In this document: piece by piece, positions 34,401 to 49,400 of the stretch
How positions within the stretch are numbered: position 1 is the stretch's first letter
How the letters are laid out: each line of letters opens with the position of its first letter
DNA from: Pisaster brevispinus
Taxonomy: Eukaryota > Echinodermata > Asteroidea > Forcipulatida > Asteriidae
Reading direction: 5' to 3'
DNA length: 64,000 nt
NCBI GenBank assembly: GCA_023634235.1
Contig: JAMKCF010000012.1
Coordinates: 1,063,501-1,127,500 of the forward strand
Translations under genes and position numbers: made by a program
Notes under the pieces: generated by a model
What the model saw: the letters and a program-made list of their open reading frames with translations, nothing else
Databases searched by the model: none
Told to the model about the DNA's origin: nothing

Positions 34401-37400
34401 CAAACTGTATGCTGCTACCATGGTGAAAAGTATCAAACAGCGTGCAGCCTGGTTCCGGACACCGCAACTTCTATGGCCATGGGTAGGTTGCACCAACCAG
34501 CATAGGACTCAGAAATATATATTTCTTTGTACTGGAATGGTAGAGCTGACAAAATAGTCGCAGACAGTGTTCATGTTTTGTGTGATCAACCATATACATG
34601 AAATGACAAACCTGTGAAAATTTCAGCTGAATCCATTGTGTGAGTCTGGGGAAAATGGTGAAAAACCAGGCACAATTTTCAGCTTGTAAACACATTGTCC
34701 TTATTTTGGGTCTTACCAAACAAAATCAGCTGTTGCATTTTTTAAAGGTTTTCAGATAATAATAATAATAATAAAGACTTGTAATGTGCACATATCCACC
34801 CTGCTGGGTGTTCAAGGCGCAGTAAACCAAAACAAACAAAAGAAAACAGACGCAACTAAATTAGTCCTTGAAAACCTGTGACATAAGATACGTTTTGAGA
34901 AGTAATTTGAATTTTTTGGTACAAAGACAAGATCTAAGATTAAGTGATAGAGAGTTCCAGATGCGTGGCGCAGCTGCAGAACAAGACCTGTCACCTCAGG
35001 ATTGTCGAGTTCCTTGAGGAGAAGCACGGTACTGGATCGAAGATTCCTGGACGCAGTGTAAACTTGAAGTAGTTCTGAGATATAGTGGGGAGCCTTGCTG
35101 TTAAGTGCTTTGTGGACAATGAGCATCAGCTTGAAGATGATTCGTTGAGAGATAGGGAGCCAGTGAAGTTGTTTTCGAATTGGGGTGATAGAACATGATT
35201 TTTTAGACAGTGTCACAATGCGGGCTGCGGTGTTTTGGAGACGTTGAAGACGGGAAATCTGGTTGTTAGGAAGACCGTAGTGAAGAGCATTGCCGTTGCC
35301 GTTATCAAGACGAGAAGTAACGAATGCATGAATGACTTTTTCAGTGTCATTGATGAATCGAAAATAACCCAGAAGTTCCGATACAAACATATGGGCAGGT
35401 TTGCCTGTGCCATTTATACTACCATTATGAGCAGGCTTGCTCACACCACTACAAAATTACAGTCGGCCTAAACTTGGCAGCTTGCCAAGGCCTATAAAAG
35501 TAAAGTCGGCCTAAACTTGGCAGCTTGCCAAGGGCTATAAAAGTAAAGTCGGCCTAAACTTGGCAGCTTGCCAAGGTCTGTAAAAGTAAAGTTGGCCTAT
35601 ACTTGGCAGCTTGCCAAGGTCTGTAAAAGTAAAGTCGGCCTATTCTTGGCAGCTTGCCAAGGCCTATAAAAGTAAAGTCGGCCTATTCTTGGCAGCTTGC
35701 CAAGGCCTATTACGCAGTAAACGGCAGCTTGCCAACAAGTCAAGTAGGCCTAAACTTGGCAGCTTGCCAAGGCCTATTACACAGACTGAATGATTGCAAA
35801 TTTGGTAAAAATCCTATTACAATTGAAGCCGTAAATGCACATTTACGTTTGTACCCACGATCGGAGTAGCCCCACCTGAGCTGATGGGTGCCCAAACTAT
35901 GCTTACAAATTCGGCATTAATTTAAAAGGAAAAAAAAAGAAAAGAGGCAATGTCAGTCCTGATCCCACAAAATACTCCGGGCACATCTAATGTAACATAA
36001 GGTGTGAAGGACTGCACCACATTAGCTGTAACATATTCTTAAAAAAGGTGGTGTGCAGGGGTGGAGGTGGGTTGAATTGATCCCGTTTAATGAATAGCTG
36101 CAACAAAAGTGATAAATAAAATAAATCTGGCGCCCGTCCCCTGAATCTTCCAATGCAAAACTCAGCTCTGATTGGACGAAACTTTGCTCGCCCTTCCAAA
36201 CATAATAGAAACTGACCAATCCCAAAAGAGCCTGTGAACTTCATAGGCGGCCTGCTATAAACAAAAGTCGGCAGACAAAGCCTATCACTTTATCAAGACC
36301 TGGGAGCAATTTAGCATAAAGGAACCCAGGATAAACATAACTTATAAAACAACAGTGACAAATAAATAGGAGGGGCGCCAGGAGTGTTTGTGTGTCGCAG
36401 AGCATATTGTATTGGATCGCGCATGCGATAAAATGAAGTACATGTAGGAGTGTAATTTAATTTATGAGGGGGAGATTTTTTGGTACCCTGGGTGGTAGGA
36501 GACTTGCCATTTTCCTTGGAAACGTGCACATTCCCAGATCTTGACAGTGGAAAATTGGAGGTATCGGACGCAATCTGGGTCCAGTTCCATAGAGCTGCTT
36601 TAGCAAAAAAATGTGCTTAATGATGTTCTGCTTCCCAGGTTGTATCGTAAACTTTGGTATGATCCCTGGCTATACGGCATGTTACAGGTTGAATGACTTC
36701 TGACTGGCACACCCGAACCAAGATATTGACAAAATGGGAGAGACTGCTAACATCAGGCTAGATAACTCCGTCGGTAGAGTGCCGGTCCTAGGGAAATCTG
36801 TCCCCTGAGATTCTCTTTCCCCCTATGGGAAACTAACACAGGCTGAAGAAGGTTGATTCAAAAGAGGGCGCTATCAGAAGAAATTTGTACACAGTTCGCC
36901 GTATGGCGGACAGAATCTCCAGGGGGAACAGAATCTCTTGCCACACCGGCACGTTAATACAGAAGGGGCAGGTCCCACTCTAGGTAATTTTGCTTTGTCC
37001 AAACCTGACCAAAATTATTTGTTCTTTTTACACTAAAGGGTTGTGACAAGCAGTTCTTCAATGCATCGATCCAGTTTGAGAACATGGACAAACTTGTCTC
37101 ATATATCAACAAGAATTCCAAGGGCCTTGGTGTTCATATCCAGTATGCAACACTTGGAGAATACTTTGACGCTATTCATAAAACCAACACCACCTGGGCT
37201 GTGAGACAAGACCAAGACTTCTTGTCTTATTCCTACGGTGAGAAACGAGAATCTTCAGAAGATTTCAGGAAGACTTTTATTGTAGTTGTGAATTAGGAAG
37301 ATGTTGGGTATCTTTTTCAGAAGGTATCTTTTCATCGTCCACAAGCTCATGAATCATGAGCTCTTGCTTGAGGGAGACGGAGATTTATTGTTTTGTTCTT

Positions 37401-40400
37401 CTGGGGAGAAACAAGAATCTTAGGAAATGAAGATTTTTACTATAACTGTGAATCAGGGAGACAGTGGTATCTTTCGTAGAGGGTATCTTTGAATGTCCCC
37501 CTAGGTGCGTTAATCATGAGCTCTTTCAATGATAAAAATACGAGCCACTAGGTGGCAGCAGACTTAGGGAGCGTCTCAAAAGTTGGATCGCTTGGAACGT
37601 CCAAATGAGAACACTTACCGTCCCACCGGGCATACTCCGTGTTCCCGCTGGATCGCGGGCATATCCCCATTTGGACGTTCCGCTGCGGTCGCTGTTCCGG
37701 CTTGATCCCAAACAAGAAATACACGCATTCCCAATGGAACGGTTGCACGGTTTTACCCATTTTGAGAACTTGGTCTGTATGCGAATGTGAAATTGCTAAC
37801 AAAATGGTGTCGCGATCCTGTAAGACGTCGCTGGTGAACACCGGTTAACACTATGAATACACAACAATCTTTTTAAAGAAGGATTGGGATTTATGTTTGT
37901 AGTTGGTTGCAAAACATGAGGTTTATTTTCATTTCATGGGTAGTCCGTGGAGGAAAGGTTTAAGTTGGACATGCAACGACGATAGTCTATACTGCACTGT
38001 AGTGTAGGCCTGAGTGTGCATGCCATGGTTGGTCCGTTGGTGTGTGTTTGTATTGCCAACCCTCCGAGGACATTTTACAATAGGGACAATAGGTCCTCAC
38101 TAGTCGGTTCTATGTTTTCAGGTGTCCTCACTAGTCATTTGTGTACAAAACCAATGGGGATTGCTTCAATACAGGAACAACAGAAAGTACAATAGGTGTC
38201 CTCTAACGTATAGGAGTGCTGTACCTGGGTGTGTGTGTGTGTGTATGTGTGTACACGGACGTTTGGTATAGAAAGGGCTGTGTGGTTGTAAACTATGGGA
38301 GCTATTGTCTAAAATAGTCATATTCATAACCAGTATTTAGTAGTTATACACGTGACCATTTTTAGTACCAGACGAATCTAAGTTGTTAGAGACTTTTTAC
38401 TTTGATTTTGTTTAATTACTGCTCAACTAATTCTGGTCTCATTAACGGTAAAGTCAAGATTTGTGAGAATTGCAGCAACCGTGATTCACGTAACGGAACA
38501 TGTTAACCTATATTATTCTAACAATATTGACACGTGTGTAAAAGTAGTAGAAGTGTTTCAGACTAAAAACATTTATTTATGAACCTACCTTGCTGTCTGT
38601 TTCTGTGTTTTTTACTCTTTGATGTCAGGCCAAACGCAACTCCAACAATGGAGAGCAAACAAAAACATACACGCACTCGGGCACCAAGCAAACAAGACGC
38701 AAATGTTCCCAATTGAACGTCCAGGTGGAACGTTCCCGTTGGAACGTTCCCACAAGAATGGTCAAAATTAATGCCGTCGTGTTCCAACGGGCATGCGGAC
38801 GCGATCCACCGAAAATGGAACGTTCAAATGGGAACAATCCATTTGGACGGGAACGTTCCCGACTTTTGAGACGCTCCCTAACCGATAAAATGTATTGTTG
38901 TCAGAAATGTGTATACCTGAACTTGTGTAAACAATGGTAATTTACCAGGTTTGCTTTCATATTGTGCTGCTGTCATCGTCATTTTCATTTGTCTTTTGTC
39001 TTTGGTGTAGAAAGAAAACCATATTGTTTACAAGTTATGTTTTCACAAAAGATCAGCAAAAATGGAGCATATTTAAATGTCCGGTTTTTGGTACCGCTGT
39101 TTCCACAGGTCCTAATTCAGTCTGGACTGGGTTTTACACCTCCCGTGCTAATCTAAAGGGAACAGCTCGTCGAGCACAATCGAGTCTTCATGCTGGTGAG
39201 ACGCTGTTTAGTGTGTATCTTAACATGCCAGGAGTCAACGGAACTGTAAATACGTCTGAAGCATTAACAAATCTGTCTTCATTGCGCTGGGCTTCGGCCG
39301 AGGTAAGTCTGCTTTTCTGAGAACGTGACAGGAAATCTCTCAAGAACACACGGAGCACCGCCAGAGATCAAAAGTGTTTGATTTTTTAAGTGAGTTTTCG
39401 GATTGAAAATAATGAAATTGTTGATGATTGACAATTGTGAATTTTGTCGTTCAGGTTCAGCACCATGATGGAGTGACGGGCACTGAGAGCCCGAAGGTCG
39501 AGGCTATGTATGAAGATCATCTCCTCAATGCTGAGAGGAAAACTCTCAACTCAATGAAGATGATGTTTAAGGATCTCTTCATAAAACCAACAGCAGATGG
39601 AACGGATGGGAAGAACATTCTTACATCCTTGAACAATGGGGAGACATTGGGTAACTAAGTTTCGTCTTCAAGTCAAATGGTTTAAACTTGATTTATTTAT
39701 TTATATATTTTTTACTTAATAATAGTGGTACAAACAAGTAGAGAGATTTGGATGGACAGGAAACGATTTAACCCAGCAATTTTACATAGCAAAATATTTA
39801 GACTGAACAAGTTTCATGCACACTGAATTATTGAGTAGCGAATGATGATTGTCGAGTAGCATCTGATACATTTTCTGTAGCATTTTGCTTTGATACATAA
39901 AGAAAATCGTTCTATTTTCATGCTGGAAAACTTTATTAGTTTTTTCAAAACTTAAAACAACTTTCAGTTACTAAAGAATTGCACTTAAGGGTAGGGTTAC
40001 AGATTGTTTTTTTGTGAACATAATTCTGATTTATAGGCAAAATTATAAAGAAAGACACAATCAAAGTCACCTGTGAAAGTTTCAGATGAATACAGAGTCT
40101 GCTTGCTGAGAAAAAGCAAAAAAATTGTCACAGTATTTTCACAAGAACGTTGTGCATGAATAATTTCTCAAATTCAAATGTTTCTTCGGTGAAAATTTCT
40201 CCAAACTGTCTGTATTCCAAGGGATTCCTTTCTCAAAATAGTTTATATTATCAACAGCTGCAGTGCTTCTAAAGTAAGTTTTTATGGTAATTAATTTGTG
40301 GAGTATTTACATAAAAACTAGTATACTGTAGTAATTTCTTCTTAGTAAAATGTTTAAATCTGTAATATTTGTTTGATATTTTCAGCTGTTGGACCTGACA

Positions 40401-43400
40401 AACCCCTGGCTCCAATACTTGTGTACAACTCTCTAGGCTGGTCTGTCAAGAGGCTGGTGCAAATGAACATTACAAATCCTAATGTGACTGTCATTGATAT
40501 ACATGGGAGGGACATTGGGAGCCAGGTCAGTAGTAACAGAAGATGTTTTTGTGAGAAGTTTGAGCTACATAGAAAGTCTGTTACAAGACCAGAACAATTC
40601 CATCACTGGTTACTCTCATCAACAAACAGTAGTTTTTATTCCTTGTGTTGGTTGCTGTTGTAAATTACCTGATGTTCATCTGCGACCTGATTGGACTTGG
40701 TTTTAATTTTTATCTTAGTGCAATGTCTTCCTGTGTAGTGAGAGTGCAGGCTATTTGTCTATTTGTGTAATTTCAGGTAATTTGCCCTTTAATTCTTTGG
40801 TCTTATTTTTTGTATAATTACGTGCATATTCTCGTTTCCCGTTTTTTTATTGTATTAACTACCTTTTGTACATAAGAAACCAAATTCAGTATTTTTACTG
40901 CGAGTGTCTTTTAACTCAGTAATGATGAAATAAATAAACCATTAATAATAATACAGATCAAGTAATCTAGCCCTAGCCACAGCCAACATTGGTGTGTGTC
41001 TGCATTGAGGGTCTTTGGCTGTGGCTGATGGCTACAGTGGTAATATTGAAGCAAACAGACTGAGTGATCTAGCCCTAGCCACAGCCAATGTTGGTGTGTG
41101 TCTGCATTGAGGGTTTTTGACTGTGGCTGATGGCTACAGTGGTAACATTGAAGCAAACACACTAATTAACCTAGCCCTAGCCACAGCCAATGCTGGTGTG
41201 TGTCTGCATTGAGGGTTTTTGGCTGTGGCTGATGGCTACAGTGGTAATATTGAAGCAAACAGACTAATTAACCTAGCCCTAGCCACAGCCAATGTTGGTG
41301 TGTGTCTGCATTGAGGGTTTTTGGCTGTGGCTGATGGCTACAGTGGTAATATTGAAGCAAACAGACTGAGTAATCTAGCCCTAGCCACAGCCAATGTTGG
41401 TGTGTCTGCATTGAGGGTCTTTGGCTGTGGCTGATGGCTGGTAACATTGAAGCACACAGCAGTGATATTATTGAGGCAAACAGACAAAGTAATCTAGTCT
41501 TACCCACAGCCATTGTTGAAAATTTTTCCTAACTTTTTTCATCATTCTCAGGTTAATCGTCCCATAAGTCCAGGGGACCCATTCCATCTCTTCTTCTATG
41601 CCCAACTCTCACCTTTGAACTTTGACGTTTACTACATCAAGTATAAGACCAAACCGGATGATACCATTGCAACCATGGGGAAGGTCGAAAGCCTTCCGGC
41701 AATCAGGCTAGATGCTGGATCCATGAATGACGAGAATCGTACCCCCAAAAAGACCTCTTATAAAAACATCAGCAACGACTGCTTCGATGTGACATATGAT
41801 ATGACCACTCAGCTACTGCACAGTATCACTGACAAGTTAGTATCATTTATATTTGGTGGGGGGGGGGGGGGTAGAGTGGATGCCATTTTGCGCAGTTGGG
41901 CATGTTGTTGTACATGGAACTTGAGAAGAACTTGAATTATCGGTAGAGTCTGACAGAGTTGTTGTCTTTTTGCAGAGTGCTGTTTCATTATTTATAATTG
42001 GGCATTCTATTGTAAGAGGAAGATGTTAAACAAATCAAAAATTGCATTTTGTAAAATAATGGACTTATGTCGAGTTCCAACCAAGGGCTAGATAGCTCAG
42101 AGGGTAGAGCGCAAGCACATTAAACCAGAGATCCTGGGGTCATCAAGTACCGGTCTAGTCAATTTGTCTTTGTTCAGTCTAAAATTATTTAAAACATAAA
42201 CAAGTGACTGAAACCATTCCTCATGCCTCTCTCTCTCTCTTTGTCTTTCAGACAAACTGGTAAGACCATCCAAATGCAACAGCTGTTCATGGAGTACTAC
42301 TCGCACTACGATGTCATGAATGGACAGACGTCAAACAACTATGTATTTCGCCCTCAAGGGTCCGCTCATTCCATCGGAAATATGGTGCAGACGGATATTG
42401 TAACTGGTCCTTATGTCAATGAAACCAGGCAATCTATCTTCAAGTGAGTTTATTACGTTTGTTCTAGGCCTGTGCCTGGTAACGGGGTATCCGGGTACCG
42501 GAATGCCAATGTCAAAACCCAGTCCTATTTTATCGGTTCCATTACCCAAAACACCTTGTTGGGTCCATTTACAGGTACCTGAGAATCGAATCGTTGCACC
42601 AAACAGGTACCCCGTTCCAAAATTATCCATAAACCCACAGGACTAGTTTGTTTATTTTGTTCTTTCTTATTTTCTGGACCCATTCTCATAAAACTTGTGC
42701 TTAAGATGTTCACTGATCACTTGAAGAGAAGCAATAGGCATGCCAACTCTCTTGCATTGTTTTGATCGAAAAACAATTGCTCTTGTTTATTTGTGCCACG
42801 GAGAAAAATTTTCAAAAGTGGCTTCCATGTGCAACAAGTTCCATGTGCAACAAGTTCCCTGTTCTTTTTCCTCGTGTTCTACGCCCAATTTTATAGAGGT
42901 ACAACAGCAGAAAATATTGCTTAACAATTTGCCGCTGAGTAAAAACTATGAGCAGGATACCAGTCACAAATTTACATGTGACATGATATTTTGGCTGGTA
43001 ACCTTAGTCCAGTAAGCATGATTTTGTTATGCTCAGCTACTCTTTGTGCTTATAAGCAGCTCTACATCCTTACGGACTGTGAAAGGGGTAGCTCTGTTTC
43101 AGCCCCAGGAGTAAGTGGCATTGAACCCCTGGTGGCAGTTGATTTGGGTCGGCAGCCCAAATCAGTTAAGTGTAGCCATCACCTTGAAGTGGCCGTCCGG
43201 CCTTGTGATGTTAAGCAATATCTCATTAAAAAAATGTTTTAAAGCTTATGATTATTGGGTCCTGATGGCCAAATCATCAGAAGTGTTCTGATCATGCTGG
43301 TCTTGAGGCTCGTGTCCTAGCTAGAGGCAAGAGGGAAGAGTACCTAGGTGAGATGTTTGAACAATCTCATTAGCTGCTTGGGAATGTGTGCTCACCGGTA

Positions 43401-46400
43401 AGGTCCTACTGGTATCAGGAGTGATTGTAAGATGCCTGATGTTCATGGCTAACATCTCATAGGTAAAAGTGTTGTATGGGAGGAATTTTTTCAAGTTCTG
43501 GTGGCTAAGTCATCAGAGTGTGGGTTTGAATCCTGGTCATGACACTTGTGTCCTTTTTAAGCAAGATACCGATAGCTATAATTGCTTCTCTTCACCCAGG
43601 GGTAAGTGGGTACATGTGAGGGCAGTGGTTCTTGTGATTGATTTAGCTTGGTGCACTACATATTTGGCAGCACAGGCTGTATACTCCCAAGGGAGCTGAG
43701 ATGGTTTATGGAATAAAATAAATGGCCCAGTGACCAGGGGCAAGAATGTTGGAGGGCCATGAGCATCACTGAGTGACGGATTTGAGTACAATATAAGAAG
43801 CTACTGTTTTTATTTATTTATTATTGTCATAAGTCTGTGTGGGCTTTTAGTCCGTTGGTGTTTATTTATTTATTGAATTTGGGTTTTTTTTTGCAGTATG
43901 TATGACCCTCAGAACAGTCGCTTTATTGTTACTCTACGACTCTTTGATTTGCCGCACTCTCATAACGATGACATCGTATGCGGCCATATTGAATTAGACT
44001 TCAAAGTTGGACCGCTCACACCAAACAAAGAGCTTGTCTACCGGTAAGATTTTACGCTTCTCATCAGCTTTCCCAAACTGTTTTCTTTGTCTTTGTCGGG
44101 CACAAGCAACAGATGACGTTGCCTGCCTAATTGTTATTGTTCCACTACACATAGGACTGTTGGACGTTAAATCTGTTTATTCTTTCGATATATAAATATT
44201 TTCTCAACTTTTCAGATAATAGTTTTACTTTTGTTATCTTTTCATGGAAGGTTTACCACAAATATTGATTCTTCAAGTACCTTGTATACCAACGACAATG
44301 GCTTTCAAACCATGGTGCGTAAATTACGTACTAAAGTTCCAGAACCGATTTCTCAAGTAAGTTTTTCATCTATTAATTTGAGACAAGGTGTTAGATTGTT
44401 ATTTAAGTTATTAAGAACTAGAACTTGTTATTATTTTTTAATAAGGGAATAAAACAGTAACGATGAGGTCTTAAACGGTCGTTTAAAAGCGTGGCCATGC
44501 GATAAAGGACCAAGCTGAAGGGGAGGTCCTTTGGGCAGGGCCACATGCAAAGTTCCGTTGTGTACAGCTTGCAGGTTTAAGTCCTAAATGGCTCATTTGA
44601 GGGACCTGTGTTCTTTAGCTAAGAACTTTGCCGCACTTGCTTTGTTCCCAAATCTTCCAAAAACCTACTCAGGAAGGTGTCTGACTTTGTAGGATAAGGT
44701 ACACCAGGCCCAAATAACAGTTGGTTATTATTGGAACAGGCAAACCAACCTTATCCGAGTCCAAACAATTGGGAGTTGAGTTACCACAGAATGAGATATC
44801 TTGAAGGAAATGGAAGGGTCGCTAGCCAAAGAAATTTTGGGGGTAGAGTGTCGTTTGTTGAAGCTGCCTGGAGATAGAAGAAACCCAGATCCCAGAATTT
44901 GTACTTTCAACAGTAAATTTACACTTTGTACTTTTGTTCTTTGACTCCTCTTATTTAGAACTACTATCCACTGGTAAGCTCAGCTTACATTGAGTCAGTG
45001 AAACAAGATATTCGTTTGACTGTCATGTCTAAGAGAAGTCATGGCGTGGCAAGTTTACAGAATGGTCAGATGGAGGTAAGTTGTCAAAAAAGGCAAAGTA
45101 TACCTTTGGTTTTTGGAACCGTTTGATTGTTTTAATGCTATATAAATATAGGTATATACAATAAAACTAGCCTGTGAAAATTTCACTTCAAAAGGTGGTC
45201 ACGTTTTTTAGATATCACTGAAAAACCGGAGCGAATATTTCCACGCAGGAAGAATATTCCCTATAGGAATACACGATCTGAGAAGCGTTACGCGTAATGC
45301 TTTTCAGATTCAAATTTTGGGGGATAAAAAGTGATATATTTTTCCATAACCGCAGTACTTCAAAGTGAAAAGTTTCTCAAAATGCATTATACTATCCAAA
45401 GTTGCTGTACTTCTTACCAAGTAAGTCTTTACCAAACGTATGCCTTCCCTTTGAAGTTTACAAGGAAATGATGAAAATTACTAAACTTCAAATACTCAAT
45501 GAAGAAGAACACTAATCCAGTATCCACGCTTCATGTGACCCAACACATACATGAAATAACAAACCTGTGAAAGTTTTAAGCTCAATCGGTCGTCAGAGGC
45601 AGAAAGAAATAGTTTTTAAAAAACATTATATGTTTATGGCCTGTAATCTATATTACCCAAGCAATGCACATCATTTTCACAGATTATGCTATACGAATAC
45701 ATAGAACTATGTGCATTTTTTTGCATGTACTTGGATGATTGCGAACAGGTAATGCTCCTGCGGCATCTTGTCACAAACTCTGGCTATGACGACAAAAACA
45801 ACCTGACGCTGGAGCAGCCGCTTGTTGTCACGCCAACGCTCTGGTTTTTGCTTGGTAACCGCACGCACTCCAGTGAGCTTCAACGTCGCACCTGGCTGCA
45901 CTTAGAGAACCCACCAATCATCATGGCTGTCAATCCAACTCAGACTGCGTGGTATCAAACATGGAAAGCAAATAGAGCAAGTGAGTTCACGATTGTTGTT
46001 CTGCAAATACTCTTCTTCTAATATTCAAATTAGACAAGACGTTTGACCCATGACCTTAAAGAGGATTGTACTTTTGTACATATAACTGTCGGCCATATTG
46101 GCTTGGAATCATCCAATATCCACCAGAATCCCGCAGCATTTTCATACAGTAAGCACTGGAAGGTTAGAATGCCTTTTCTTGTATGGAACCTCGCACAGTA
46201 AGCACAAAATTGCCTGTTAAGCAGCTCTGTGACATTGGGACCAGGTTATCTTTCATACCAAACCACAGTGAATGCTATTGAATGGTCAGAAAGTAAGAGG
46301 GTTAAGAATTCCTCACTGTTTTGAACCCAACCCAAAAAACCTCAAGCACAAAGAATCTGACCAGAGACAATCTCTTCATAATATCCTCGCTGCTTTTTTT

Positions 46401-49400
46401 TTTACAATCCAGAACAAGTTCCAACAATTGCAGAACTCCAGGGCCTGTGGAATGAGAACATCATTACCAAACCAATACCTACAGTCTTCGCTGACCTTCC
46501 TCCTAACGTTCACCTCCTGACGTTTAAGACACCAGGCTGGAATTACAATACTTCTCATGAGGCTCACCTTGAGGACATCCAAGCTAAATGTAAGATAAGA
46601 GTGGATAAGAGCACCGAACTCAAGCTCTGGTGTTTCAGCAGAGTGTGGGTTCGAGTCCCGGTCGTGGCACTTGTGTCCTTAAGCAAGACACCATTATTGC
46701 ATCGTCTTTCGGATGGGACGTAAAGCTGTAGGTCCCGTGTGTTGTGTAACACACGTAAAAGAACCCAGTGCACTTATCGTAAAGAGAAGGGGTTCGCCCC
46801 GGTGTTCCTGGTTTGATTGGCTGCATATTGCGTCACAGCACCTTGTAAACTATTACATGGTGCTATGTAAAGGAATAGGTCTCATGTTACAACACGTAGC
46901 TCCGCATACCTTGTAAAAAAAATACTGACAGCGCATAAAACTGTTCAAAATGGACTTTTTGAAGTTGTGTGTGGAGAAGTTTTGTGTAATCACTTCAAAA
47001 TTTACACATATGTTGATCGTCAGGCAGCCATCATATGTGTGAAATTTCAGATCGATGACATCATCGGGGGTCACGTGACGCGGCATTAAATGTGCCTTTT
47101 TTGAAGTCGTATAAGTCCCGAAGTATTAGTGCGATCATGTTGAAACTTGGTAGGCTGTTAGATATTGGCAAGTTCTTGTAAATTCTGAAATGACGTCATG
47201 ATGACGTCATCACATGATTTTTTATGATTTTTTCTATTTTTTGCACTTTTTAGTCATAAATTGCTTACAAAACGTGGTATAATCCAAATTCTTTTTTAAA
47301 CAGGCTTGATACGTCATAACTGCTTTGAATACAAAAAAAACTTTCAAATTCAGTTGAGTAATTTGAAAAAGTTATGACGAAACAGCTCGGCATTTGTGCA
47401 CAAATGCAATATGTCTAGTTATTATTATTAATATTATTATTATTAAGATTTCTCTACTTGATTCAAATCATCCTGACTGGTCACACCTTACCCTGGTCCT
47501 GCCTACACCAATGTAGCGCTTATTGCTGCATTCAAATAAACATTCATTATTTACTGCCTTGCAAATAAACCTACCCCAACAAACTGTATACCATTGGAAA
47601 GAGCACCTCATTCTCTTTATCAAGTAATAAACCACAAGGAAAACTGACCGGGTAGATTTTAAATAATTCAATAGTAAATTTGTCTTTGGTCAAACCCAAA
47701 TTATTTCAAATCTACACAGTCAGATTCCCTTGTGGTTTATTACTTGATGTTTAATATTAAAAAGTCGCATCCCCTTAAGGTGATCCCGTGGCTGTCGCTT
47801 CCCAGGTTGTATCGTAAACTTGGGTGTGATCCCTGGCTACACGGCAGCTAACGTTTGAATGGCTTCTGACTGGCACCCCCGAACAAAGATATTGACTAAT
47901 AGGGAGACCGCCAACATAGGGCTGGATAGCTCAGTTGGTAGAGCGCCGGTACGTTAATCCAGAGGTCGTTGGTTCAAGTCCCGCTCTAGTAAATTTTTCT
48001 TTGTTGTGATGTACATTTTACCATGTTTCCCATCTCAAATCACTAGTAGTGGTGGTATAAAGAGAGACATTAATTATTCATATACAGGTTTTGGTCAGGC
48101 GTTTACAGTATTTGGTAGATATGGGTTAATACTGACCGAGTTATTTCGTCAGCTTCCGGCTTGGAAATACACAGAGGCCACCGAGGTCAGGGCCTCTGAT
48201 GCCCTGGTCTTGGCCGTGGTACCCCGTCAAGAGTTCCCATAGACTTCAAAGCTTTTCAGATTGAAGTGCCTTTTGCAATTTATAAATGGCCTCGATTTCA
48301 CAAAGGAATGAGGCTCATCTTAAGATGAGTTGTCAATATCACCATAGTGATTTGTATCGTGACATCACACTTTGCTTAGCAATTAAGATTGATACACAGT
48401 TAAGATCAATCTTAACTTTTTGTGAAATCGACCCAGCTCTGCATCTGTTATGCACATCTTACATATGCAGGAAGGCATACTACATACATGTACAGTAATG
48501 ATTGATATAGCGCTAAATCTAATGTAATTTTGCTCTTCGTTTCTTGTGCAAGGGTCTCTTATTTAAATTTGTTGCGGTACCCGCTGCTAAGTTTTAATTC
48601 CGTCAATTATATGACACAGTTTCAGGTCTCCTCACTGGACTGTCTCAGTGGTCTAGCATTTAGAACCAAAGAAATGTTTAACACTTCAGCAGGTTTGAAT
48701 CCCGCTCAAAGTGCCAGGATGGGTGTGGGGTTTTTTAATGCAGTTTTTATGTCGGTGTAGAGCAAAAACTAAAAATAACATGCCTTCATATCCCAGTATG
48801 CTATAACATTGATGACTACTTCCTTGATTTGAATTTCATTTAAATTTATGCTGAATAATATAAAGAAGGACGCATAAATGTTACAAATGAAGCAGAACAT
48901 AAGCTCAGTCAGCTCTTCCTCTTATCAATGGCTCCAAAGTCCACTCTCACATTCCATCGATGCTGAACAGCACAGCCTTTACATTTTGGTCATCTTTCGT
49001 ATTAACTGCATTTTCCTGTGAGATCTCCAGTAGAATTGTTTAATATATAAACCAATCACGCCTTATGATCAAACATCCTTCTGTTTTTAGAGTTCTGAAT
49101 AAATGGAAAGTAATTGCTCTGTTGACGAGGACTGATAAACGCTTCTGAAGTGAAGATTGAAAATTATTCTGTGGAAAGCCCAATCAAAGTTGCGATTGAA
49201 AGCTAAAAATACAAACTGAGATATTTTAGGTGTTTTTCTTCTTCTTATTTGTCAGTGGCAAATGGAATCTATGATAGCTCCAGTGACCTTCCCAATCTCA
49301 AACGAATGTTAATCCGTCTCCAACATTTGTATGAGAAAGATGAGCACCCTGTCCTATCTAAACCAGTCACAGTGGATCTTGCGGTTTGTATAACTCTTCT

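Noticed and set aside
34812..35444. 210-codon minus-strand frame as a host gene
   Set aside because: It is the C-terminal part of a LINE reverse transcriptase with a frameshifted tail and LINE 3' end.
40526..40706. Read-through of mannosidase exon 9 into the following frame
   Set aside because: The frame soon ends, and the CAG then GTCAGT donor joins exon 10 in a frame that matches the human protein.
40911..41513. Minus-strand repetitive frames ([13 protein letters not shown] units)
   Set aside because: They are translations of the 102-bp tandem array in mannosidase intron 9.
47929..48000. tRNA gene candidate with good A and B boxes
   Set aside because: The acceptor stem does not pair and the flanks match a repeated SINE body, so it is a SINE head.
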